Counted from the first letter of the stretch, positions 1 through 10,435 are shown. The stretch is DNA of 64,000 bases from Populus alba (GCF_005239225.2 NC_133295.1:12338001-12402000), one strand, 5' to 3'. The notes: generated by a model not told the origin, from the sequence alone. Numbers and translations: made by a program.

Positions 1-1364
1 ATGAGGTATATAGCGTTGTCAAAACTCTCCATTATTTTATAAAATATAAATAATGGTCTAAATATCTATTATTAAAACTTACTAACTAATAGAATCTTTC
101 TAATTCCTAACTAGTAAAATATTAATTAAATTAAAAATTCTAAACTAAAGAGAAAAATAAATAATTGAAAACTAAAATTAATTAGAAAAATAATTAAAAT
201 AAAAAAACAACAATTTTAGATGCTTTCAGGTTTTTTCATGAATTTCTTTTCAAACTTGATTTTGTCTATCTAGTCTATAAATATAGTTGAACACGTTTCA
301 AGTCAACTTTTTTCGGTGTTGTTATGCAGTCTTTTATAATAATATTAGAACCATCTTGATTAGTTTTTTAATTTAATCAAATTATAACTCCAGTTTTAAA
401 TTTTTTTTATTTTTTAAAAAACAATAGTGTCATCCGCCCGTAACACACACACACACACACCACGCGCGCGCGCGCCACCATCTAGCTCAACCCAAACCTG
501 GACCGTGCAATCCTTCACTAAGAGACGCAAGTTCAAGAACTGTAAAAGCCACTGCTTGACATGAAGATATATTGGAAAACGTCTCTATTACTCGACCTGC
601 TTCCTACTTTGTACGAGACTTATTCCACATGCAAGTATTTTCCTTGATTTGTTTTCTGGGTCGTGTATATACATACTGAATTACAGATTTTTATTATTAT
701 TATTTTCATATTCTTTGTATATTAGCTCTCACTAGCTCCCATTAAGTTGGGAAAATTGAAGATTTTTTTTATAATAACGAAATTGAAATACATCACATCT
801 TACAGATTGGCTCAACTTTGGTATCAAAAGTCAAGGCTTCTTTCTAACCGGTTTGCTATAGTGCTTCTTCGTAGAATTCACTACTAACTGGTAATATATC
901 TTGCTATAAACTTGATTTGCTTGAGACAAGACTGCTTTCAAGCAACCAACTTACATGCTGTTAGGCTGCCAACAAGCCAGGATTCAACGAAGTTGCTGAA
1001 CCTCAAATAACTCAACAAGAATGGTATGGTTCCAATCAGGTAGTATGACCTAATGTTGTTTTAAAGCGAAGTTATATGTTAATTAGTGAATCAAGAAAGT
1101 AGGATCGCATACTCAAGCAGACAAGATTGCTTTGATCATTTTGTCATCACACAGAAACCAGTTTCTGCAGATGATATAAAGCTTTTGTGAATCATGATCG
1201 TCCTGGACATATATGGACAGAAATATGAACTCGATAATCAAACTATAGAAGCTTGCATGTTACTTTCACATCATAATATTCTAATCTTTGTGAAAACTGA
1301 GATCCAACATTGCTTGTTAGATTGTACTAACATGAACATATCATGATAGAAGATGAAATGAAAA
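1..1364. other. Gene-free flank left of the retrotransposon
   Basis: No convincing coding exon is visible on either strand. The first 430 bases are AT-rich, followed by a short dinucleotide tract and then mixed-composition DNA. Because the LTR element at 1370-5783 carries a perfect target duplication, the bases just before 1365 were once contiguous with the 3' side of the phosphate carrier gene at 5789. This stretch is therefore probably the original downstream flank of that minus-strand gene. Confidence 0.5.
442..475. repeat. (AC)n-(CG)n compound microsatellite
   Basis: About nine AC dinucleotides run directly into about six CG dinucleotides, with one CA step between. The whole tract is alternating purine-pyrimidine, the pattern known to favour left-handed Z-DNA. 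Confidence 0.85.
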
Positions 1365-1369
1365 CCATC

Positions 1370-1774
1370 TGATGGGGACACCGAACCGGAAATATTATTT
1401 ATGCACGTGTATGATCATAGACGATGGAGGATAGTCCAAACCATTGAGAAATTGGGCTTTAACTTGTGTTTTGGGCTTAATTTATATGAACTTGTAGATG
1501 AGTTTTATTAATTTGTCTTTATTTTGTTGGGCTTGATTTAATTATTGTTAAGTATTTTATTTAGTGGGCTATAAGCCCAATTGCTTATTGTAGTTAGGGT
1601 TTTAGTATAAATACCCTACTTTTCTAAATGTTAAGGGACTTTTGATGATTAATGAAAATTTGCAAGTTTTGCATCCCTCCAATCCCCCTCTCTTCCTCTT
1701 CTTTAGCTTCTTTCTTTCTTCTCAAGCTTCTTTCTTTTCTTGCTTTAATTCTTTTTATTTGTTGTCCCGCGTCA
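1370..1774 (+). repeat. 5' LTR
   Basis: This 405-bp repeat has TG...CA ends and is colinear with 5379-5783. Differences are a T/C in the GCACGYGTATG stretch and two purine changes just after it. A TATA-like box lies at 1606-1613 and a long pyrimidine-rich tract follows near 1676-1755. Confidence 0.95.
1606..1613 (+). promoter_or_regulatory. TATA-like box of the 5' LTR
   Basis: TATAAATA about 235 bp into the LTR, the position expected at the U3/R boundary of a plant LTR promoter. The identical box recurs in the 3' LTR at 5615-5622. Confidence 0.5.
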
Positions 1775-1778
1775 AATT

Positions 1779-1794
1779 TAGTATCAGAGCATGG
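1779..1794 (+). other. Primer binding site, initiator-Met tRNA type
   Basis: Starting a few bases after the 5' LTR, TAGTATCAGAGCATGG closely matches the common plant retroelement site TGGTATCAGAGC, complementary to the 3' end of initiator-Met tRNA, with one mismatch at the second base. Confidence 0.8.
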
Positions 1795-1938
1795 CTTTTA
1801 ATTGTTCTTACAATTAATCGATCTATGTGTTATGTTTATCCCTAGATTAATCTGAAATTTAAAAAAAAAAAAAAAGTTACTGTTCATCGAAAAAAAATTA
1901 ACTGTTATCCGCGACTGTAACCGGGTTTTCCAGCAGCG

Positions 1939-2055
1939 GTGCCCCTGCCATCTGCGACGCCTCAGCCAGTCACAGCGGCGCCCCTGCCATCAGCGGCGCC
2001 TCAACCATTCACAAAGGCACTCCTGCCATCAGCGGCGCCTCAACCCGTCACAGCG
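1939..2055 (+). repeat. 39-bp minisatellite, three units, in the element leader
   Basis: Three head-to-tail 39-bp units share the core CTGCCATCAGCGGCGCCTCA. The region is GC-rich inside an otherwise AT-rich element and yields proline/alanine-rich open frames that look incidental. It lies between primer binding site and gag. Confidence 0.8.
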
Positions 2056-2592
2056 GCAGACCCACCACCGAGAAGACCTGCACATCAGTCCACCGATCCA
2101 CGCCGAGTTGCTACCTCCGACACAGACCAACGGCAACCACCAGACTGACACCGCAGGAGACATCAATGGATCTCCGGCCTCGACAACACAAAACCACCCA
2201 CAACAACCCACAGCGCCGCCCTTGTCTTCGGTTCCAAACCATCAGTCGCAACCATCGGTATACCTACACATCAATCCCACAGAGCGATTGGCCATTCAAC
2301 ATCAGCGCCGGTCACAGCCAACGATCAAAAGGACACGCCGATTCACTGCCTTCAACAACCAGCAGCGCCGCACCCACAACAGTTCCTTGTCTTCGGTTCC
2401 AAACCAACAGCCGCAACCAACACAGACACCACCGCCTCTTCCCTTGCACCGCCAGACCCATCAGAACCAGCAAGCTTCGTGCGCCGCCGCCGACAACAGA
2501 GACAACAGGTCACAGAAGCCAGCGGCAACAAATCGCAGCAGCCAAGGAAGAAAGAAACAAACACTGGATTTTAATTAACCTAGACACGTCAC

Positions 2593-2748
2593 ATGCCACG
2601 TCAGTGTTGACTGCCACGTCACCTGCCTCGCCAGCTTTGACTGCCACGTCAGTGTTGACCGCCATGTCACCTGCCTCGCCAGTGTTGACTGCCACGTCAC
2701 CTACCTCACCAGCGTTGACTTCCACATCAGCGTTGACTGCCACATCAT
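2593..2748 (+). repeat. 15/30-bp degenerate minisatellite in the element leader
   Basis: Tandem variants of TGCCACGTCA alternating with GTGTTGAC and CCTGCCTCGCCAG modules. It translates as a Thr/Ser/Ala/Pro-rich repeat, but no conserved domain is visible. Confidence 0.75.
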
Positions 2749-3342
2749 ACGCACATCCAGTTGGCCACGTCAGCTCCAGCAGATTTCAGCCTCCCCCAGC
2801 ACTCTAGTCAGTGAATCACTCTCCCCTATTTGTTGAAGTTTACTTTTCTTGGTTTTTCACTTGTCATTCAAGGTTATTATTAATATTACTTTTGTGCCTA
2901 GAAAAAATCTCAAAAAAATCATAAAAAAAAAAAAAAAAAATCTCACCTAGCATTTTAATTGTTAATTTTTGTTCATCAACCTCTTTCATCAGTAATAGCT
3001 AATATCTTATTCTATTTAATAATTACGAGTTCTTACTTGTGACATCGTGTTTGATTAATCATTTACACTTAAGAATCTAGTATTACATGCTTACAATTTT
3101 ATTAGTGTAATTTGTTTTTGATTAATCTCCACATTAAAAAAAAAAAAATTAGCTTTATTTTTGTATTGTGATTTTACATGCAAGAACCATTTGTGATCTC
3201 AATTCCTTTTATAAGTTAGTATTGCATGCATTTGTGTCACGATCAACTAGTGTCTAAGCTTAAGTTTACACCTACTGTAGACTCAACCTTTAGTGATACT
3301 CTTATGATCATTTTAAGGGAACTGCAAACTTAGGTGATCAAC

Positions 3343-4389
3343 ATGTTTAGAAGAATTGAGCCCCAAGAGAGTTTTCGAATAAGGCACTCAAAGATCGATA
3401 AATATCACAAGAATAATAATTATGGACAAGATCACTTTGAGCGACACCAATATGACCATCATTTAGGTTACTCTAAACACGATGACTTTGATGAGCGAGT
3501 CTTGAGTCCTAACAAAATAGAAGCCCCCACTTTTGATGGTCGTCATGACCCTTGGATATTTGATATGTGGATTCGTGATATGGATCAATTCTTTGAGTGG
3601 CATAATTTGTTTGATAATAAGAGAGTTAGATTTGCTAAGATGAAACTCATTGATAAAGCCAAAATTTATTGGAGAGATGTTGAGGATTGTTTAGAGATGA
3701 GAGGTAAACCTCCTATAACTGATTGGATCAAAATGAAACAAAAACTTCAGGAAAAGTACCTACCCCAGTCTTATAGGAGTAAACTCTTAGACCAATGGAA
3801 CAATCTAAGACAAGGGAACAAGTCTATCAATGAGTATATAACGCAGTTTAACGATTACATGATTAGATGTGCCATAAGAGAGAATGAAGCCATGATTTTG
3901 CGTAGATTTTGTAAAGGCTTAAATGATGATCTTAGAAGAGAAGTTGTATTTCAAGGTATGTCTACCCTTAACCAAGCTTATACCTTAGTTAAAGACTACA
4001 AGTTGGTCACAAAGAATCAGTGGAATAATCATCAAGACTCTTATAGTATCCCTACTAGGTCCCAATTCAGAAGTAGTGATTCTTTGTTAGGTGCTCCACC
4101 CCACAGACCTAATCCTAGTAGCGCCCAACTTTGTAAGAAAGATAGAGGCAAACAAGTTGTCAATGAAGTGTCCAAGGTGAGTTCAAAGGTCAAGTGTATT
4201 AATTGTTTAGGTTTTGGTCATATCTCTTTAGATTGCACCTCGAAACCCTTAGTCGTCCAAAAACATAAAGATCTAGGTAAAGAAGAATATTGTAGTGTTG
4301 AAGTGTATGAGCCTAATCTTAAGGATTTTAGTGACCTAGATGACGAGGATGTGCAAGAAGAGGAACTTAACACAATGAGCCCCACATGA
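3343..4389 (+). CDS. Retrotransposon Gag polyprotein
   Basis: Structural protein of the LTR element, expected to form the particle that packages element RNA. I chose the ATG at 3343, giving about 348 residues; the open frame extends three codons upstream without another ATG. The central part carries the retrotransposon Gag domain (motifs around PTFDGRHDPW, KAKIYWRDVE and SINEYITQFNDYMIRC). Near residues 285-300 there is a CCHC zinc knuckle, CINCLGFGHISLDC, spaced CX2CX4HX4C. Two in-frame TGA codons end it at 4387 and 4396, where related elements usually read on into pol. Gag therefore looks intact while pol does not. A copy like this could be mobilised only by enzymes supplied in trans. Confidence 0.9.
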   Translation: MFRRIEPQESFRIRHSKIDKYHKNNNYGQDHFERHQYDHHLGYSKHDDFDERVLSPNKIEAPTFDGRHDPWIFDMWIRDMDQFFEWHNLFDNKRVRFAKMKLIDKAKIYWRDVEDCLEMRGKPPITDWIKMKQKLQEKYLPQSYRSKLLDQWNNLRQGNKSINEYITQFNDYMIRCAIRENEAMILRRFCKGLNDDLRREVVFQGMSTLNQAYTLVKDYKLVTKNQWNNHQDSYSIPTRSQFRSSDSLLGAPPHRPNPSSAQLCKKDRGKQVVNEVSKVSSKVKCINCLGFGHISLDCTSKPLVVQKHKDLGKEEYCSVEVYEPNLKDFSDLDDEDVQEEELNTMSPT

Positions 4390-4398
4390 GCTTGAGGG

Positions 4399-5378
4399 TT
4401 GAGGTTAAGGGAAGAATCTGATATGTCTGCTTTGATGGTGGAGGAAATTTTAAGGAACTCTTCAGTGGAATCACCTATAGAGATAAGTATGGTCTTAAAA
4501 GAGTCTCATGATATTAGTCCTCCTGAATTATCTGATTCCTCACCCCACATGCTTGGTGTCCAGCACATCATAAGTTTAGAGCAACATGTTGAGCTTCTTA
4601 ACCCCCTACCACATGCACGTTATGAGGAAGATGAAGATAATCCTAGTTTACTTGATTGTGTTCATACCATATCTACACAAGTTTCAAACAATGTTTGTCT
4701 CATTCCACACCCTCAATCATTTAGTGTTCATAGTTACAAACTTGAGGAGCCGATAGAACACCTTCCCATATCTCCTCATGATAGGATGTCTAAGTTAGCT
4801 GAGTCTTTACAAGGTAGAGTTCATAATTTGCATATTGAGATCATGAAACAAATTCAAGCAAGTAATGAACAATACAAATTTCGAGCTGATTTTCTTAAAT
4901 ATCATGATGCACTTAATGTTGGAGATTATTTCATGATACAGATTAGACCTGAACGGTGTCCTTTGGAAACCGATCATAAATTGCAAGTAAGTAGTGCTAG
5001 ACCATTCAAGGTGTTGCAAATGATTACATCAAATAATTATGTCATTAAACTTTGATATTAACTCTACTTTGAACATGAAAGACCTCAGTATTTATAAAAT
5101 ACAGCCTACCCCTGACGCTCCTTTTGATACCCCTACCTCATTATCCATATCTTTGGCACAAAAGGAACATATTAATGCTACTTTGAATGCACAAGTTGTT
5201 TTTACCAGGGATGGTGAACTTCAGCAAATCCCAGTATATGAATTCGACGACCAGATTCAGACTATACTTGGATTATTAGAGGAGCATCACAACAGCTTGA
5301 TCCTTGTCATTGAGAGCATTATCGGAGCTGTCTTGACCTATACTCGACGGGGTCGAGTTCTTCCAACCTCGGGAGAAT
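4399..5378 (+). pseudogene. Pol remnant: integrase C-terminus and chromodomain, frame-disrupted
   Basis: Downstream of gag, in the same frame, an acidic region of uncertain origin leads at about 4780-5055 into a segment recognisable as the C-terminal part of a chromovirus integrase (VGDYFMIQIRPER, PFKVLQMITSNNYVI). A frameshift near 5050 moves the next piece (FDINSTLNMKDLS, then VVFTRDGE) to another frame. A second shift near 5245 moves the end of the chromodomain, with its D-Y-T-W signature, to a third frame containing a stop. Everything normally between gag and this point (protease, reverse transcriptase, RNase H, integrase core) is missing. Integrase and chromodomain identity rest on remembered family motifs. 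Confidence 0.8.
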
Positions 5379-5783
5379 TGATGGGGACACCGAACCGGAA
5401 ATATTATTTATGCACGCGTATGATCATAGACGATGGAAGATGGTCCAAACCATTGAGAAATTGGGCTTTAACTTGTGTTTTGGGCTTAATTTATATGAAC
5501 TTGTAGATGAGTTTTATTAATTTGTCTTTATTTTGTTGGGCTTGATTTAATTATTGTTAAGTATTTTATTTAGTGGGCTATAAGCCCAATTGCTTATTGT
5601 AGTTAGGGTTTTAGTATAAATACCCTACTTTTCTAAATGTTAAGGGACTTTTGATGATTAATGAAAATTTGCAAGTTTTGCATCCCTCCAATCCCCCTCT
5701 CTTCCTCTTCTTTAGCTTCTTTCTTTCTTCTCAAGCTTCTTTCTTTTCTTGCTTTAATTCTTTTTATTTGTTGTCCCGCGTCA
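5379..5783 (+). repeat. 3' LTR
   Basis: Same length and ends as the 5' LTR. It is preceded by a purine-rich GGGAGAAT stretch suitable as a polypurine tract and followed directly by CCATC. Its TATA-like box (5615-5622) points rightward, toward the antisense strand of the phosphate carrier gene. Confidence 0.95.
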
Positions 5784-5949
5784 CCATCCTCTTAAGAATC
5801 AAGCAACGATGATAGAACAACGAAATACAAATCATGTATTAAAAGAATACCGCCAATGAGCATGGTATCAGCTGACCAACTATTATTTGTCCATAAAAAA
5901 GAAACCCTTTTAGGAGGGTGATATACTTGTTCACCGGTAAGCTCGAAAT

Positions 5950-7898
5950 TTAAGGCTTTGCGACAGCTGGAGCAGGAGCAGCACCACCAGTAGTTGGTCT
6001 ATGAAAAGAACAAGAAAGTTGTTGAAATGCAATCTTCAAGGACTCAGGAAAGAAGATAACAAAGCATAAGACGATACAAAGCTAAAGGAAAAGAAACTTA
6101 CAGGCCAACAAACACTTTAAATGCATCATAGATACCCCATTGTGCTCCTGTAAGTGTTCCTATCATGACAATTCGGAGAGGAAGGCCGCGGGTAAAGAGA
6201 CCCCATAAACCTAGCTGCCTGACAGCCTGCGATAGAAGAAACCATGACAAAACATTGCAGGTGAACAAATGCTGACAAAATGAGGGAACAAAAACACTTG
6301 TGCATTAATTAAAAACAACTAGGGGACACTAAAATTCACTTACATCACCCGCAGTCGCCCCCCTGGCACTGTTGAGGAAAGACACCAGGTTGTCAGCAGG
6401 GTGTGAGACAATAGCACAGAGTATACCAGCAAGGTATCCACCAGCAAAGCTGACTCCAAGCTGCAAATTTTTGCTGCACTGGTCTTTTGGTGTTGGGATG
6501 ACATTCTTGTATAGTTGCTCCACAATAGTCTCAAAGGACGCAAATTTCATCATTGTATCTGCAAGAAACATACCAATTCTGATCGTCAGCTACATTCTTA
6601 ACTTCAAACAAACAGATCCTTTTACTGAACATGTTTTGGCTTACATGGAATCTGACGTCCCCAAAGAGGAACAAGCCCTTTATATAAACTGAGAGCATTG
6701 AACATTCATTCATCAGATAGACATTCGGTAGTTTATGTCGTGCCCTAAAAATTACCAAATAATCACAAAACGAAAGATTTTTTGTGCCAGTGTCATACCC
6801 AGAATAACCTTCAGATCTGAGAAACTTTGGCATGCCATCTGCCAAGCCCCTGGCAAAACCAGGCTGGGTTTGGACACGAACTTTCACTGCCTCCATAGGG
6901 CAGAGAGCAACATCAGCGATTAACTCAGCAGATGCTGAACCAGCAAGATAAATCAAGGTCTTGTACTTGGCTGCAAATTCAGGGCCAGCCATATCTGAGT
7001 AGTACTTCTTGAAGAACTCATAGAATCCGAATTTGCAAGCACCCTGCGCACTGTAACCAAGCAAGGTAGGAACCCATCCTCTAAAGAAACCTCTAACTCC
7101 CTGCTCCTTGAGCAATACTCCAAATCCTGATGTGATGCTCTTGTACTTTGATGGGTCAATCTGAAATATCAATTACAGTAAAATTTCTGCAGCTGACCTG
7201 TAAAATTGTGGCTAGTGGGGTATTCATTTTCAAGTCCACATCTAAAAGTAATTTTGCTCCAAGGATTGAGGATCAAATTTCTAAAAAAAAAAACAAAAAA
7301 CTCTCAAACTAACAACCAACCATAAGAATAGCAAGAAATTACTTCTCTTTAGAGAGAGAGAGAGAGAGCAAAAAACCCTTAAAAATCACAAATTAATCAA
7401 AAACTTTTTCATCCTAGAAACAAAGATTAAAAAAAGCCAAGAATTGTTTTGCTTCGTAAATGAAAATCAGTTAAAAGGAAATTTGCCAAAGTTTAGGTAG
7501 TACTTTCAATTCATTATATTTTGACAACATCCTAGTTAATAGGATCATAAAAAGTGTAAGATCATACACAAAGAAGTTAAAAAATCTTAATGTTATACCT
7601 GCATATTGCACTTGACAAGATCAAGAGGAGTGACAGTCATGTGAGTGAGTCCACAGCTAAAAATCCCACCAGCAGTACAAGTCAAATAATAAGTTGGTGA
7701 GAACATCTCTATCTTCTCCGAAGGTGCTGGTATGACAAAGTTCTTTGACAGCACTCCATGATCACCACTTTTGGATGATGGTGAAAGCTTAGACTGTTGC
7801 AGGAGCTGCGGCATTCCTCCATTATAACTGGAGCCAACGGAAGAAGAGTAAAGAAAGCTTGGGATCAAAGATTGACAAGAATTGCTGTTCTTGGCCAT
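5950..7898 (-). CDS. Mitochondrial phosphate carrier protein (PHT3/MPT family)
   Basis: Inner-membrane carrier that imports inorganic phosphate (with H+ or in exchange for OH-) for ATP synthesis. Six exons on the minus strand: 7599-7898, 6799-7160, 6645-6688, 6344-6558, 6102-6226 and 5950-5998, giving 364 residues, all with GT-AG introns. The ATG at 7898 sits in a good context (AAAATGGCC). An N-terminal Ser-rich presequence of about 65 residues precedes three mitochondrial-carrier repeats. Signature motifs are PLDLVK at the end of repeat 1, PMEAVK in repeat 2, and the degenerate HPADNLV in repeat 3, as is usual in phosphate carriers. The third exon is only 44 bp. The C-terminus ends in an Ala/Pro-rich tail after GLPTTGG. 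The 3' flank is interrupted about 160 bp beyond the stop by an LTR retrotransposon. Family identity is firm; which paralogue (MPT2 or MPT3 type) I cannot tell. Confidence 0.95.
7351..7368. repeat. (AG)9 microsatellite in phosphate carrier intron 1
   Basis: Nine AG dinucleotides lie in the 438-bp first intron of the phosphate carrier gene. Confidence 0.9.
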
Positions 7899-8704
7899 TT
7901 TAAACAACTCTATTCGTTGAATTGTTTTTTTTTCCTCTTTGTTGGTTTTGTATCTCTGTCTCTCTATGGCTTTGAGGAGAAAATGGAGCTAGTGTTGCTC
8001 CTGTTTAAAGGAGGGAAATAAGGAGAAAATGTGGCTGGAGAGAAACGAAGTGTTTGGAGCGCCAGAAAGATTTTCAAAGGGCTGCCCTTCCTTTGCGCGG
8101 TAATTTAATTATAGGCTGTCTGGCTCTGTTTATTTTAGTTAAGCTTTTTTTCTCAACAGTAGAAAAAAAAAAAAAACCAACCCCAATATCGAGATGATCA
8201 ATTAAAAACATAAAATTTTTTTTTAAAAAAACTGACCGATATCATCCAAGTTTATAAATAAAAATATGATAATACTATAAAAAAATATAATAAAAAAAAA
8301 TTTAAATTGTTGAAATTTATAAAAAATAAAAAACTGACCTAAGCTCATATGGATGAACAAGCAAAATTTGTAGCCTGATCATGATATAAAGGTAACCATG
8401 TCGAAAGAAAATTTAAAATGAATCCATTATGAAGCATTAATTACCAAACAATCCAATTCAAAACTAGAAAAAAATTAAAAAAACATCGAAAAAAAAAATT
8501 TAATCTGCTAATATTGTGACCATGGATATCAGATTAAGATAATCTCACATAAAAGAAAGTGAAGGAAAACAAACACAAAGATCAATTTTTAATAAATCAA
8601 ATTTGATACAAGAATTAAATGAAATCAAACAAGGAGGGACATAGTTGAAGAAAAAAAATCAATTCAAAAGACAAGACAAACAACAATAAAAAAAATAAAG
8701 ATCA
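7899..8704. other. 5' flank of the phosphate carrier gene, then AT-rich spacer
   Basis: On the minus strand the first 200 bp upstream of the ATG are mixed-composition DNA compatible with 5' UTR and promoter. From about 8110 the sequence is very AT-rich with many A-runs. I see no gene. Confidence 0.5.
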
Positions 8705-8712
8705 AATTATAT

Positions 8713-8910
8713 ACACTTGAGGGTCTAGCCCATTGGTCAACTGCAAGGCTTGCTTTTGCGAACATTTTGGGTTCAACCCTCTCTGTGTACCCTGTCACCC
8801 TCGTGGTGTCTTACCTGCTCACTGAGCTTGCATGATGTTTGGTGGGCTCGGGGATTAGTTGTGGTGCGCGCAAACTGATCCGGACACCCCAAGTTATCAA
8901 AAAAAAAATC
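8713..8910 (+). mobile_element. tRNA-derived SINE with poly-A tail
   Basis: About 200 bp of normal composition in an AT-rich setting. A box A-like TAGCCCATTGGTC lies near the 5' end, and a box B-like GGGTTCAACCC lies about 35 bp further on, the internal pol III promoter arrangement of a tRNA-derived SINE. The body ends in a run of ten A. The octamer AATTATAT flanks it on both sides (8705-8712 and 8911-8918) as a likely target duplication. Salicaceae SINE families have this architecture; I cannot assign the family. Confidence 0.65.
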
Positions 8911-8918
8911 AATTATAT

Positions 8919-9544
8919 GTAAAAAACAAAAGTCAGAAACACCTTTATATTTTGGCAAGAAGAAGAAAAAGAAAAAGAAAAGAAAATAAAGAAGAAATAA
9001 GTTTATCGAAGCCCAAATGCTATTATGCCGTGCACACACATCCAACAACTAGAATGATTACAATTAATACTTCATTGGCTTGCTAAAAGGGTGTGGGAGT
9101 TACCCAAAGACACACGCCAACCACTTTTATTTTTTAAAAAAAAATTTATAAATTAAAAATAAAATATTGTTTTTTAGTTAACTTAATAATAACTAAAAAT
9201 CTATGTGAAAAATACAAAGAAAAAAAATCTTGAATACCTCATGAAAATTTTTGTTTTTTAAGGACAAATTAATCATTTCAACGTGCCTATAAAAAATAAA
9301 AAAAATTAAATTATTCATGATTAATTTATAATGATTATATTACCCTAATAGCTACCTCGATAGCTAGCTCATTGGGTTTTTTTTATAAAGGGCAAAACAA
9401 TAATTATATTATTATGGTGAGTAATGATTTGTGTGGCTACAATGAACTAACCTTGACTTTCATTTTTTTTTTTTTTAATTGAATAGAATGGTCAAAATTT
9501 AATGGCATCTATATTTCACGATATTTATATTGAAAATAAACTGA
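8919..9544. other. AT-rich spacer
   Basis: Apart from short mixed-composition DNA at 8940-9110, the stretch is AT-rich with poly-T and poly-A runs. No exon, RNA gene or clear mobile element end is visible. Confidence 0.5.
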
Positions 9545-9855
9545 TATCTTATATATAGATATCATCTCTTCAAAAAATCAATAAATAAACTATTAATAAT
9601 ATTTACCCGTCAGCAATTTTTTTTAATCGTAATATAAAATTTACCTTCAAATTAAGTTAATTTTATTTTTACCATCTTAGCTGAGATCTTAAAGTCAAAA
9701 AGTGTATTTGATAACTTGAATTGTGATTAAATAAATAATATTAACATTGGAAATCCAAATAATAATGAATTAAACACCAACTATCTTGGTTAAACCCTTA
9801 CCTCCCAATAATAATTTGCAAGCTATAGCTTACCAGTAATTGCCAATTTGACATT
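9545..9855. repeat. Kiwellin-flanking direct repeat, left copy
   Basis: A 311-bp sequence starting TATCTTATATATAG and ending GCCAATTTGACATT recurs in the same orientation at 11471-11785, with roughly 90 percent identity by eye. The two copies bracket the kiwellin gene. Confidence 0.85.
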
Positions 9856-9947
9856 GGTGAGTTAAGAGCCGAGAATGGCTGGAAATGACTCACGAGTTCT
9901 TGGCTCAATGCCAAGTCTAGACCTTGGTGAGTTAAGAGCCGAGAATT
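9854..9947. repeat. Short direct repeat beside the left flanking copy
   Basis: TTGGTGAGTTAAGAGCCGAG occurs at about 9854 and again at about 9925, with GAGTTCTTGGCTCAATGCC between. The right flanking copy at 11785 does not continue into this sequence. Confidence 0.7.
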
Positions 9948-10192
9948 CTACTAATTGGTCGAATCAATTTACATGCTAGTTTAAATTATTATTTTTGTTA
10001 AGTATTTTTGAATTGTATTAATATGTTGATGATAAAAATAAATTAATTATTTTAATATATTTTTTAAATAAAAAAACAATTAAAAAAAACGTATCAAAAT
10101 ACAAACACTACTTAATTAATATTTAATATCTGGCTAATTGATCAACAACAGATCCAGTCTAGTGGGCAATAATCTGACCCGTTTCACTTGGG

Positions 10193-10278
10193 CAAAGACT
10201 CTGGACTCAGCCCTCTCGAAGCGCAATTACCGGGTACGTATGTCCAAAGACTTTGGACTCAGCCCTATCAAAGCTCAA
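10193..10278. repeat. 34-bp direct repeat in the kiwellin promoter, period 52
   Basis: CAAAGACTYTGGACTCAGCC followed by CTMTCRAAGCKCAA occurs at 10193-10226 and 10245-10278. It lies about 210-295 bp before the kiwellin ATG, so it may hold duplicated regulatory sites. No known element is assigned. Confidence 0.7.
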
Positions 10279-10427
10279 AAATTCCACGCGCATCTTTCTT
10301 CTCCAGCAAATTACTGACTTCTTGTAAAGGAGTCGGCTGTCGTGTTATCAAGAAATAAATAATGCTAAAAATTTAAACAAATTAGATGCTATCACGTACT
10401 CATTTATGAATTGTTCTTGACCAACTC

Positions 10428-10435
10428 TATATATA
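10428..10435 (+). promoter_or_regulatory. TATA box of the kiwellin gene
   Basis: TATATATA in the context CTCTATATATACACAC, about 52 bp before the ATG. This would place transcription start near 10458-10465 and leave a 5' UTR of some 25 nt. Confidence 0.6.

Larger units (their letters stand above)
1365..5788 (+). mobile_element. Non-autonomous Ty3/gypsy chromovirus-type LTR retrotransposon with target duplication
   Basis: Two nearly identical 405-bp direct repeats (1370-1774 and 5379-5783) begin TG and end CA. They are flanked by the perfect 5-bp duplication CCATC (1365-1369 and 5784-5788). Inside, in order, are a primer binding site matching initiator-Met tRNA, a leader with minisatellites, a gag frame with a zinc knuckle, a short remnant of the integrase C-terminus and chromodomain, and a purine-rich stretch before the 3' LTR. 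Protease, reverse transcriptase, RNase H and the integrase catalytic core are absent. Direct comparison shows only about three LTR differences, so insertion was recent. It lies roughly 160 bp past the stop codon of the phosphate carrier gene, in the opposite orientation. The Tekay-like assignment rests on the chromodomain remnant and is inference. Confidence 0.93.

Noticed and set aside
1642..2807. Several short open frames around the retrotransposon leader
   Set aside because: They are low-complexity products of the LTR pyrimidine tract and the minisatellites, some overlapping on both strands, and show no domain or proper start context.
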